Source: Tepidibacter thalassicus DSM 15285
Lineage (GTDB): Bacteria; Bacillota; Clostridia; Peptostreptococcales; Peptostreptococcaceae
Assembly: GCF_900129915.1 (NCBI RefSeq)
Contig: NZ_FQXH01000007.1
Span: 1 to 64,000, forward strand
Length of the DNA: 64,000 nt
Reading direction: 5' to 3'
Shown: piece by piece, positions 17,396 to 24,981 of the stretch
Layout: each line of letters opens with the position of its first letter
How positions within the stretch are numbered: position 1 is the first letter of the stretch
Program-made: the position numbers and the translations under genes
The notes under the pieces: generated by a model
Told to the model about the DNA's origin: nothing
What the model saw: the letters and a program-made list of their open reading frames with translations, nothing else
The model's database searches: none

Positions 17396-18289
17396 TTAAA
17401 AAATATCATTATTATTCTTTCTCTTCAAATAACACCTCTTTAAAATAGGATATACCTTTTCATGTGTTAAAGGATTTTGTTTATCTACCTCAAATTTTTC
17501 TGTGTCTTTTACTCTATCGTTTAATAAATCAACTTTTTCTGTTATTGTATCTGGATTATTTTTAAATTTCACTTCTAATTTGGAAGTTGCCTTTAAATCA
17601 TGTAGCTCATCAATTGCTTCATCTATTAACCCTGGTGCTAATGTTCTATCACGTTTTACATTCCCAAGATAAATTTCCACTTTTAAATTTGCACCTTTAT
17701 ACTTTAAAAAACTTTTAAGTAATCCACCTAAATGTGATTCTTCATTAATTTCATTTAGATCGTCTGTAGATAAACCAAAGCTAATAGTTCTATAAATCTT
17801 ACCTTTTAACATTTCTTTAACATCTCTTCTGCTTATAATTGGTTTTAATTTTATTAGTATATTTTTATTATCAATTACTTTATTTAAATATTCTTCTATT
17901 CCAGAAGGAGTTAGACTATTCCTGTTTCTATGAAAAACTAATATACATTCTTCTTTATCATATAAAGCAGATGCAAATTCACCTACATATTTATCATCAT
18001 CTAATGCTATTATTTCATATTCTCCATCTTCATCAGCAATTCCTGGAGGGCAATTTTCTCTCAATCTTAAAAATTGAATTTCCCAAACCTTATCACTGTC
18101 ATGATATTTTACAGTTTGTATCCTAGCTTTCTCACCTCTGTAATTTTGAGTTGTATCTTTTGCCGTTAAAGTGCTAGCTTTTTCTAAAATGCCTGTTATA
18201 TCATACCTATTTTCTATTATATCTCCGTTTTCATTTTTTATTGCACAAAAAATTTGAAAATAATCAAATTGTACATATTTATTAGCCAT
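17396..18289 (-). CDS. Unrecognised 297-residue cytosolic protein (cassette gene 1)
   Basis: I do not recognise this protein by a catalytic motif. It begins MANKYVQFDYFQIF, has a strand-rich first half including VWEIQFLRLRENCPPGIADE and the hydrophobic strand CILVFHRNRNS, then helices with ILIKLKPIISRRDVKEMLKG, and a charged C-terminus. No membrane segment or signal is seen. It has a good Shine-Dalgarno site (AGGAGGAATTATAT before ATG) and its own promoter, insulated from the lysis operon. Architecture (soluble protein plus four-helix membrane protein) recalls Kiwa-type pairs, but the gene order is reversed and I see no sequence evidence of homology. Confidence 0.7.
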   Translation of the reverse strand: MANKYVQFDYFQIFCAIKNENGDIIENRYDITGILEKASTLTAKDTTQNYRGEKARIQTVKYHDSDKVWEIQFLRLRENCPPGIADEDGEYEIIALDDDKYVGEFASALYDKEECILVFHRNRNSLTPSGIEEYLNKVIDNKNILIKLKPIISRRDVKEMLKGKIYRTISFGLSTDDLNEINEESHLGGLLKSFLKYKGANLKVEIYLGNVKRDRTLAPGLIDEAIDELHDLKATSKLEVKFKNNPDTITEKVDLLNDRVKDTEKFEVDKQNPLTHEKVYPILKRCYLKRKNNNDIF

Positions 18290-18300
18290 ATATAATTCCT

Positions 18301-18424
18301 CCTATAATTTAGTATTGCATACATATTATAACACCTTCTATTAATTTATGACAATAAATAGAGAAAAAGGAACTTGCCAATATAAACATAAGTTCCTCTC
18401 ATCTGTGCGATACTAAATTATAGG
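18301..18424 (-). promoter_or_regulatory. Nested inverted repeats and terminator ahead of the cassette
   Basis: An 18-bp inverted repeat (18301-18318 and 18407-18424, one mismatch; arm CCTATAATTTAGTAT) flanks an inner hairpin, AGGAACTT (18368-18375) with AAGTTCCT (18388-18395), which is followed on the minus strand by TTTTTCTC and looks like a terminator. The downstream arm runs into the Shine-Dalgarno site of the 297-residue gene. Only RNA that reads through from the lysis genes contains both arms. Confidence 0.7.
18325..18354 (-). promoter_or_regulatory. Promoter of the two-gene cassette
   Basis: TTGTCA (18349-18354) and TATAAT (18325-18330) are 18 bp apart on the minus strand. Transcription would begin near 18318, so the transcript starts with only the second arm of the flanking inverted repeat. 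Confidence 0.75.
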
Positions 18425-18484
18425 TTTGTTAGCTTTATTATATCATATTTAGAACATATATTCTATACATAAATTTTATCAAGC

Positions 18485-18518
18485 AAAAAATAAGAAAAGA
18501 GGTAGCATCATGGCTACC
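18485..18518 (-). terminator. Terminator of the lysis operon
   Basis: GGTAGC (18501-18506) pairs with GCTACC (18513-18518), followed on the minus strand by TCTTTTCTTATTTTTTG. The stem overlaps the amidase stop codon. Confidence 0.7.
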
Positions 18519-19083
18519 CTAATTTTCTTGAAACCTTTTTAATAAGCTCTCTTACATATTCTGTTTTATAATCATCATTGTTTATCCAATAAGCAGGAGA
18601 ATTTATTACTCCTTTTTCTGCTAATTTATTTATCGCGATCTTAAAATCATCATCAACCACTCTGCTCTCCCTCTTTAATTCATTTAAAAGCCAATTATAA
18701 GGGAATTTTTTTCCTGGACAAGTCTTATAACTCGCAAACTGATTATGCATATATACAGGTAATTGTCCATATCTACACCATATATTTCTTATAAGCTCAA
18801 TCAATTTGTACAATTGTGCCTTTGATGGTTCATCTATATCAAAATTTCCAACTAAACATATCCCTATACTGCTTGAGTTTTGTCCCTTTGTGTGTGCTCC
18901 TACTTCATTTTCATCTCTTCCCTTGAGAATTTCATACTCATCACCTACAAGCTCTATCCCCCAATGATAACCTATATCTCTCCAACCTTTACTTTTATGA
19001 TACTTTCTTATAGCATTCCAGCTTACAGTTTTTCCATCTTTCGTAAGTGAATGATGTATTATTATTTTATTTGGCTTATTCAT
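18514..19083 (-). CDS. Phage endolysin, N-acetylmuramoyl-L-alanine amidase
   Basis: A 189-residue peptidoglycan amidase of the Amidase_2/T7-lysozyme (PGRP-like) type that cuts the stem peptide from muramic acid during lysis. Zinc ligands are visible in IIIHHSLT (near the N-terminus) and in the late YMHNQFASYKTCPGKKFP motif; YHWGIELVG and SIGICLVGNFD are conserved core strands. The C-terminal 60 residues (from about VVDDDFKIAINKLAEKGVI) look like a short cell-wall or spacer domain. Start at the ATG at 19083, overlapping the holin stop region by 8 bp, with GAAGGTG upstream. Confidence 0.93.
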   Translation of the reverse strand: MNKPNKIIIHHSLTKDGKTVSWNAIRKYHKSKGWRDIGYHWGIELVGDEYEILKGRDENEVGAHTKGQNSSSIGICLVGNFDIDEPSKAQLYKLIELIRNIWCRYGQLPVYMHNQFASYKTCPGKKFPYNWLLNELKRESRVVDDDFKIAINKLAEKGVINSPAYWINNDDYKTEYVRELIKKVSRKLG

Positions 19084-19303
19084 TTTCAGCACCTTCTTTC
19101 TTATCATCTAAAAACCATTTACCTTCTTTTGGATTAGATATAATTCCTGCTATAATTAAGATACTTAAAAATGCTTTTGTTAAAGTTTCATAGTTACCAG
19201 GAAGTATTATATTTATATCATATACTTTCAAACTATCAGCTAATATTGGAATAAAAGCTAATATAGAAACCCATAATCCATAATTTCTGAACTTATTATC
19301 CAT
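19076..19303 (-). CDS. Phage holin
   Basis: A 75-residue protein with two membrane segments (about residues 8-24 and 43-58, AFLSILIIAGIIS) and a charged C-terminal tail, directly upstream of and overlapping the endolysin gene. The layout, length and the 'GIISNP-x-EGKW' turn after the second helix fit small Gram-positive phage holins. It would form the pores that release the amidase. Confidence 0.85.
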   Translation of the reverse strand: MDNKFRNYGLWVSILAFIPILADSLKVYDINIILPGNYETLTKAFLSILIIAGIISNPKEGKWFLDDKKEGAENE

Positions 19304-19316
19304 TATAATTTCCTCC

Positions 19317-19610
19317 CTAACCTAAATGTGTAATTCCAGCCATAATAATAGCTCCTGCAACGGTACCTAAAATACCCCACAGAAGCTTATTTGGTCTACT
19401 TTCAATATCTTCTATTTTGTTTGCTATTTTTTCTATACTTCCTTTTATTTCATTAAGAATGTTGAATATCATATCTGTTCTTTCTTTTTCTACATCTGTT
19501 TTTCGCTCTAAATTAGTTATTCTTATTTCAAAATCTTTATTATTTTTTTCAATCTCTTCTACTCTTTTAGCAAGTGTTGTCATGTATACACAGTCTTTAC
19601 AATCATTCAT
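19317..19610 (-). CDS. XhlA/BhlA-like lysis accessory protein
   Basis: A 97-residue protein with a coiled-coil of about 65 residues (TTLAKRVEEIEKNNKDFEIR onward) and one C-terminal membrane helix (LLWGILGTVAGAIIMAG). This is the haemolysin XhlA layout, whose members work with a holin and amidase. It lies 13 bp ahead of the holin gene. An N-terminal CKDC pair is present. Confidence 0.85.
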   Translation of the reverse strand: MNDCKDCVYMTTLAKRVEEIEKNNKDFEIRITNLERKTDVEKERTDMIFNILNEIKGSIEKIANKIEDIESRPNKLLWGILGTVAGAIIMAGITHLG

Positions 19611-19627
19611 TTAACTTGCTCCCTTCA

Positions 19628-21295
19628 TTAGTATACATCATTAGCATAATCAGGTATATCAATCTCAAACATATACTGAATCTTCATAGTATTTGCATCA
19701 GTTTTTTCTACTGGTTGAGCTAACTTAGTGTGGGCTCCTATAGGCTTACTTGTTAACAATGCTCTAATTAAGAGATAGTTTTTTTTTCTTCCATAATACC
19801 TACTTATCCATCTATCTGTTCCTAAGATATTATAGTAATCAGTATAACTGGTATTATCAAATCCAAAATTCATCTTAGATGGTTCTAAAAGATTTCCTTG
19901 GGGTGTAATTACCTGATAAAAGCTAGTACCACCTTGAGTACCACTATAATATAAATAAATTCTATTAGCACTTCTATAAAAGTTATAAATTCGTACTCTT
20001 CTTTCAATGTTTCCACTATCCATTCCCTTAGTGGCAAACCAAGTTGAGTTACCAATTTTCGGTTTTAAATTCATATCTTGAATAATATTACCATCTGCAT
20101 CTACTCTTACCCATCTACTTGTGTAGATGTTTTCATTATACTGTTCATCAAGTCTATAGGTATAACCAATAATATCAATACAACCATCTAAATAAACGCC
20201 TTCATCTGATACTTTCTCGTAATTAAATAATATGTTATAGTCTATATCTTTAAAAGATTGACTCATATTAACATCTACAAAGCTAAGTTGTACTCCAACT
20301 TTACTCCATTTATATATTCTAAGGTATCTTTCATTTGAAATATAATAGGTACAGTGACCAATAAAGATTAAATTTCCATCCTCTTGAATATAAGGACATA
20401 CACTGCTTAAATAATCATATTGTCTAACTTCATCATTACTATCAGGAACTAATGGATTACCTTCAGAGTTTAAAAGTTTTACCACTTTATCCCAAAGCAC
20501 TATATCATTTGTGCTTAAATCAAAAGGAATCATAAGCCAGTGGCCTTTTAAGTGTTCTGGGAATTGTACGTAGTTTGATTGAGTAACATTTGTTTCTTTC
20601 CCATCTAACAAAACCCAGCCTTTTGTAAGGCTAGTAAACTTTATTGTTCGTGCATAATTAAATAATCTATTAACAACCCAATATCTTTCAGGTTTTGTAG
20701 TGCTATCGAGATAATAATCTGTATCTCCATTTTCTCTACCATACAGACAAGGTCCTTGATAAAAATAATCCTTATAATTAGGATCTGATTCTCCCCAATA
20801 AATACTCTCTATTCTTCCATTAGCAGCATGAGTTGGAAAGTCAAAGACAAAATTTATCTTCATTTTATTATCAGTGACTTCAAATCTAGTTTCTGCCCTA
20901 TTTATGGTACCTCTTTTAATATCATCTCCAGAGTATGTACTATTCCTATGGGCATACCCTATAACATTACCCATAACTCTTTGTTCATTTACATTTTCAG
21001 GTTTATCATAATCTGTTAAGTAAAGATAATTAAACCAGTTGTAGTTATAGGAATCTCTAGTATTTCCAACTCCCATTACACCATTTAGGAATTGGTTAAT
21101 AAATGTATCTTTAAAATATAGGTCTGGTATTAGGTTTTCTGTATAAGCTTCTTTTACTTTTTTATTTGTTTTTTCATCAAAGAGCTCAATTAGTACTTTA
21201 CCTTTTATTCCTGTGTCTTTTTTCTTCTTTTTATCTGTATAAATTTCTCCTGTTAAATAATCTTTATTGTAGCTTATAACTTCTCTTACAGCCAT
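19628..21295 (-). CDS. Phage tail fibre / receptor-binding protein candidate
   Basis: A 555-residue late structural protein, the last before the lysis cassette, where host-recognition proteins are usually encoded. It is rich in aromatic residues and short strands (WNYNWFNYLYL-like stretches, YYWG, RYWVVNRLF) and has no membrane helix. I recognise no enzymatic motif. Start MAVREVISYNKDYLTG follows AGGAGGTAGAGT. The receptor-binding role is inferred from position and composition. Confidence 0.65.
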   Translation of the reverse strand: MAVREVISYNKDYLTGEIYTDKKKKKDTGIKGKVLIELFDEKTNKKVKEAYTENLIPDLYFKDTFINQFLNGVMGVGNTRDSYNYNWFNYLYLTDYDKPENVNEQRVMGNVIGYAHRNSTYSGDDIKRGTINRAETRFEVTDNKMKINFVFDFPTHAANGRIESIYWGESDPNYKDYFYQGPCLYGRENGDTDYYLDSTTKPERYWVVNRLFNYARTIKFTSLTKGWVLLDGKETNVTQSNYVQFPEHLKGHWLMIPFDLSTNDIVLWDKVVKLLNSEGNPLVPDSNDEVRQYDYLSSVCPYIQEDGNLIFIGHCTYYISNERYLRIYKWSKVGVQLSFVDVNMSQSFKDIDYNILFNYEKVSDEGVYLDGCIDIIGYTYRLDEQYNENIYTSRWVRVDADGNIIQDMNLKPKIGNSTWFATKGMDSGNIERRVRIYNFYRSANRIYLYYSGTQGGTSFYQVITPQGNLLEPSKMNFGFDNTSYTDYYNILGTDRWISRYYGRKKNYLLIRALLTSKPIGAHTKLAQPVEKTDANTMKIQYMFEIDIPDYANDVY

Positions 21296-21305
21296 ACTCT
21301 ACCTC

Positions 21306-22358
21306 CTAAATAATAATATCCAAAGGAGAAGTATAATTTATTTTAATTCCTTTAAACTTACATTCATCTGTTTCTTCTCCTTTATAAAAACGAAATGCTA
21401 AGTATAATTCATCACCCATTTTAAATATTTCTTCATAGTGAGCTTCAGTTATTACTTCAAAATCTTCTTTTCTCATTCCTTTTATTGCAAAATCTGTATC
21501 ATTTGTAATATCTACAACTTGCCATATTAGGTTAGTAATATCAAAAGCGTACCATGTGATTTTGTCTTTGCTTAAGGCGTACTGTAAATCACCAGTTCCA
21601 CTAACAGTATCATCAATGGTAATTGAACTAATTGTTTGTTCTAGTATTCTTCCTGTGTTTTCTACTACTATTTTAGGAAGGCTCTTTACTGTTTCAATTA
21701 GTTTAAGACAAAAGTTTTCAGGGCTACTTACTACTTCATCTTCATTTGTAAAATAATAAATCTTAGGTCGCAAATCAACAAGACCTGCCCTACTTACTTT
21801 TAGTGTCTTCATTCCATAGTTTAAAAATATCTCATCGGTTAATTTGTCTGGTGTTAAATCCACTAGTTCCTGATTCTGTTCATCAATTATTTGAACTACT
21901 TCATACTGCTTGTTTGTTTCATTCCAAGCTTTCATTACTCCTTCATCTTCTATAAAATAGCGACTTTCCACAATATTTAAAATTAAATTGTCTATATACG
22001 CCCGGTCATCATTTTTACTTACCGAACCATCTTTATAATACTTCCAATGAAAGTTATGTTTTCCTTTTGGCAATGTTTTTGAAAACTTATTCCAACCAAC
22101 AACTCCTGATTCTCTAATTTCTCTATTTCCATCAATATAAAATTCAAATTTGTCATAACTACTTTCAGAACTAACCCGCCAATAGAATTCTATATAATCT
22201 GTAGTAACTGTCAGATAAGCATTAGATTCTTGGCTATGAGAAATATCTTTACTTCCATAAGAATAATTTCCATCATAAGCCCTTTGAGTAGTTCTTTCCC
22301 AATCTCCTGTGAAATTAAATATCAATGTTTCCTTTTCAAAGGTTTCTATTTTAAGCAT
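21306..22358 (-). CDS. Tail-tip protein with jelly-roll-like carbohydrate-binding domain
   Basis: A 350-residue protein. The N-terminal 130 residues (FTGDWERTTQRAYDGNYSYG, then DYIEFYWRVSSESSYDKFEF and KGKHNFHWKYYKDGS) resemble the MAM/concanavalin-like lectin folds used in phage tips and surface proteins. The remainder is strand-rich and unrecognised. It lies 5 bp after the tail-spike gene and 10 bp before the tail-fibre candidate in the same operon, suggesting part of the adsorption apparatus. Confidence 0.6.
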   Translation of the reverse strand: MLKIETFEKETLIFNFTGDWERTTQRAYDGNYSYGSKDISHSQESNAYLTVTTDYIEFYWRVSSESSYDKFEFYIDGNREIRESGVVGWNKFSKTLPKGKHNFHWKYYKDGSVSKNDDRAYIDNLILNIVESRYFIEDEGVMKAWNETNKQYEVVQIIDEQNQELVDLTPDKLTDEIFLNYGMKTLKVSRAGLVDLRPKIYYFTNEDEVVSSPENFCLKLIETVKSLPKIVVENTGRILEQTISSITIDDTVSGTGDLQYALSKDKITWYAFDITNLIWQVVDITNDTDFAIKGMRKEDFEVITEAHYEEIFKMGDELYLAFRFYKGEETDECKFKGIKINYTSPLDIII

Positions 22359-22363
22359 TTATT

Positions 22364-24286
22364 TTAGACACCACCTACTTTGATTAAACTTACTTCAAAA
22401 TTTTCTAATTCCCTATATTGACTTGGGTCTGAAAACTGTACTGTAAACATAGCTCCTGTTCCTATAACTACTCCTGGTCCTCCTACTGTAGTTGGCTTTA
22501 GTTCTTTAATAGTAATATAATTATCTTCTTTCCAGTTTCCATCTCCTACATCTTTTAGCTCTTTAAAGTGTTTCACCCATTCGTCTGTAATTAGATTTAA
22601 GTAGAAATCTTCATTAGCCTTCTGACTAATTCTAGTGATTTTCATAGTAATTTTATTATCTGTTTTTATGTTTGTTGGGTCTTTGCTTAATGCTTCATTA
22701 TAGCTTATCTGCTGTAAAATTTGCAGCTTATCATCTATAGGATTATTAATATTTACCTCCGTTTTTAAATTATTTTTATAACTTTGTATTTTCTTTATAA
22801 ACAAAGAATATAGTACAAATTGCATAACTTCTGCCCTTGGTAGACTTGGACTTAGTCCCCCTTCTAAATTCCTTCCTTCTATCATTACTTGCAAATTGTT
22901 TTTATCAATATTAAATGTACCTTCTGAAGTTTTCATTTCTATTACAAAAGCATGATGTCCTGCTGTTACTTGAGGAATAGGAATAGTTAAATTAATTACA
23001 TTTTCACCATTTGATAACTTTTGGCTAGGCTGAAACTCATAATATTGCCCATCTAATGAAAACTTCATAAAAAGTGTAAGATCTGCTGAAGCACTTCCGT
23101 TAATGATTAAATTACAAGTTAGGTTAGTATCTGCTAAAGTTGAAATACCTACTGCAATTGCTTGATAAAATGAAGTTGAACTTATTATAATTGCTTCACT
23201 ATTTTTCTTTATAATAACTGCGTTTTGACTTCCTTCAATTTTGCTTTCCAGTTTTTCTATAATACTTGTAAAATCTAATTTATTTATTATTGTATTTAAT
23301 GGATTCCCAAGCTCAATTTTAGTATTTATAGGTCTTAATAAATCTTTAACTATTTTTATAACACGTAATTCAGAGTAAATACCAAGTTTCTCATGTTTTA
23401 CCTTTACTATATCTCCTAAACTTAACTTAAACAGATTTGAATACTCTTTATATTCTTTTGTTTTACTAAGTTCTAAAAAATCAACTTTAATATTAATAAA
23501 AGGATTAGAAATCTTTTTTATATACTCTTTAGCCACGTCTCTCAGTTGCTCTACATCTTTAATTCCTTGAAACTCTACTTTTCTTGTTATTGGATATGGA
23601 AGAAGATTTGTTATGCTACTATCTGCTTCTATATATCTTTCAGGAAGAACTAAATTGTTCTCTCCAATTGGATATATTCGTGTAGCGAATTCATTTATAT
23701 CAACGATAGCCCTTAATCCTTTTATATTCTTACCGTATTTTATTATAATGTCTTTTGCTTCTCCCAACTTTTCTACTATTTCAATCTGATAGTTATTTCT
23801 CTTTAACTCCCCACCATATATTTCAAAAAGTTTAAAAATGGCTTCAAGGGCACTTACATTCCTCATTTTCACAGGATAAATGTTTTTTTCTGGCGCTGTA
23901 AATTCAAATATTACTTGTGCTTCAGGTGGTATAGTACCTTCTAAAGCTTCTTTCATGTTTGCATTTAAAAGATTTACTGCTTCTATAAAATAAAAAGTAA
24001 GGTCATAAAATATATGCCTTGCCCACACCTTTATTTTCCTTATAATTTTCTGTTCTCTCTCAATCTTATATATTCTAAAAAGCTGACCTTCTGCCTTTAT
24101 AATATTAAATTCTATAAGAAAATTTGCTTTTTTAGAGTTTGCAGGGTATTCAATATATAAACTATATTCTCCATTAAGCTCTTCAGTTATTTCTGCTTTT
24201 ATACATTCATCAAGTATTGCAAGTCCGTTATTATCAAAATTTCCTTTTCTAGTCTTCTTATCATAAACTATAATCACTACAACCAC
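22364..24286 (-). CDS. Minor structural / prophage tail (Tal-like) protein
   Basis: A 640-residue protein at the position of the tail-associated lysin/baseplate hub. The first 350 residues show the phage minor structural protein pattern: VYDKKTRKGNFDNNGLAILD, a strand-rich EITEELNGEYSLYIEYP, then a domain with IYPIGENNLVLPERYI and LGDIVKVKHEKLGIYSELRV. No peptidase or lysozyme motif is seen, so it may be a structural hub only. It overlaps the Dit gene by 10 bp. Confidence 0.8.
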   Translation of the reverse strand: MVVVIIVYDKKTRKGNFDNNGLAILDECIKAEITEELNGEYSLYIEYPANSKKANFLIEFNIIKAEGQLFRIYKIEREQKIIRKIKVWARHIFYDLTFYFIEAVNLLNANMKEALEGTIPPEAQVIFEFTAPEKNIYPVKMRNVSALEAIFKLFEIYGGELKRNNYQIEIVEKLGEAKDIIIKYGKNIKGLRAIVDINEFATRIYPIGENNLVLPERYIEADSSITNLLPYPITRKVEFQGIKDVEQLRDVAKEYIKKISNPFINIKVDFLELSKTKEYKEYSNLFKLSLGDIVKVKHEKLGIYSELRVIKIVKDLLRPINTKIELGNPLNTIINKLDFTSIIEKLESKIEGSQNAVIIKKNSEAIIISSTSFYQAIAVGISTLADTNLTCNLIINGSASADLTLFMKFSLDGQYYEFQPSQKLSNGENVINLTIPIPQVTAGHHAFVIEMKTSEGTFNIDKNNLQVMIEGRNLEGGLSPSLPRAEVMQFVLYSLFIKKIQSYKNNLKTEVNINNPIDDKLQILQQISYNEALSKDPTNIKTDNKITMKITRISQKANEDFYLNLITDEWVKHFKELKDVGDGNWKEDNYITIKELKPTTVGGPGVVIGTGAMFTVQFSDPSQYRELENFEVSLIKVGGV

Positions 24287-24981
24287 CGCCAGTTAGGGAG
24301 AATTTCTATCTTTTTTACATTTCCTGTCCAAGTAAGATTGTTCTCTGCTATTTTAAATTTTGGAAATTCTCCATTCATTTTAGTATTTAAAATGTTGCCT
24401 TCATCATCATAAGCATCTTGGATTATTGAGTTTATAATTATTTTATTAGTTATTTCTTTAAGTTCTATATGTTGTTCATTTATTTTTAGTAATATATCTC
24501 CATTACCATAAACTCTAATTATAGGCTCACTTTCAATAGTACCTGGATTAATTATATTACTACTTTCTGTAATCGTAAGTAGACTATTTTGCACAGCGTA
24601 TTTAAAGGGTCTACAGCTAAAAAGAATTAAAAATCTTGAAGTATATGTAAACACCTGTTCAAAATCTATGCTATTGACAACTTGAGCTATATACTTTTTA
24701 TCAGGCTCAAAGCTAAATATTAAATCACTTTCTCCTGCATTAAATAACCATGCTTTTATTTCATCAAGCTTTCGTACTAGATTCTCTTTTTCTTTTACAG
24801 CACATTCAATTCCTATTGTAATATCTTCAAATGTACTTTCATCATATTTAAGTCTTGAATGCCTCCCTGGAATATCTATATAAGATACCCTTCGCTTCGT
24901 TGAAGGGATGGTCGGTCTTTTTGCAATCAGTATTCCAAAGTCTAGATAACTATCTTTGCCATTAAAGTTAAAGCTTAACAC
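24277..24981 (-). CDS. Distal tail protein (Dit)
   Basis: A 234-residue protein between the tape measure and Tal genes, the standard Dit position. The N-terminal pattern LSFNFNGKDSYLDFGILI, then IDIPGRHSRLKYDESTFED and a FSCRPFKYAVQNSLL segment, is typical of the siphovirus Dit/ORF-type tail family, which forms the hexameric hub linking tail tube and baseplate. Its stop is followed without gap by its neighbours (1-10 bp overlaps). Confidence 0.88.
   Translation of the reverse strand: MLSFNFNGKDSYLDFGILIAKRPTIPSTKRRVSYIDIPGRHSRLKYDESTFEDITIGIECAVKEKENLVRKLDEIKAWLFNAGESDLIFSFEPDKKYIAQVVNSIDFEQVFTYTSRFLILFSCRPFKYAVQNSLLTITESSNIINPGTIESEPIIRVYGNGDILLKINEQHIELKEITNKIIINSIIQDAYDDEGNILNTKMNGEFPKFKIAENNLTWTGNVKKIEILPNWRWL

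Noticed and set aside
16860-18289. Naming the cassette as a Kiwa system
   Set aside because: Only the general architecture is similar; the gene order is reversed and no shared sequence motif is visible.
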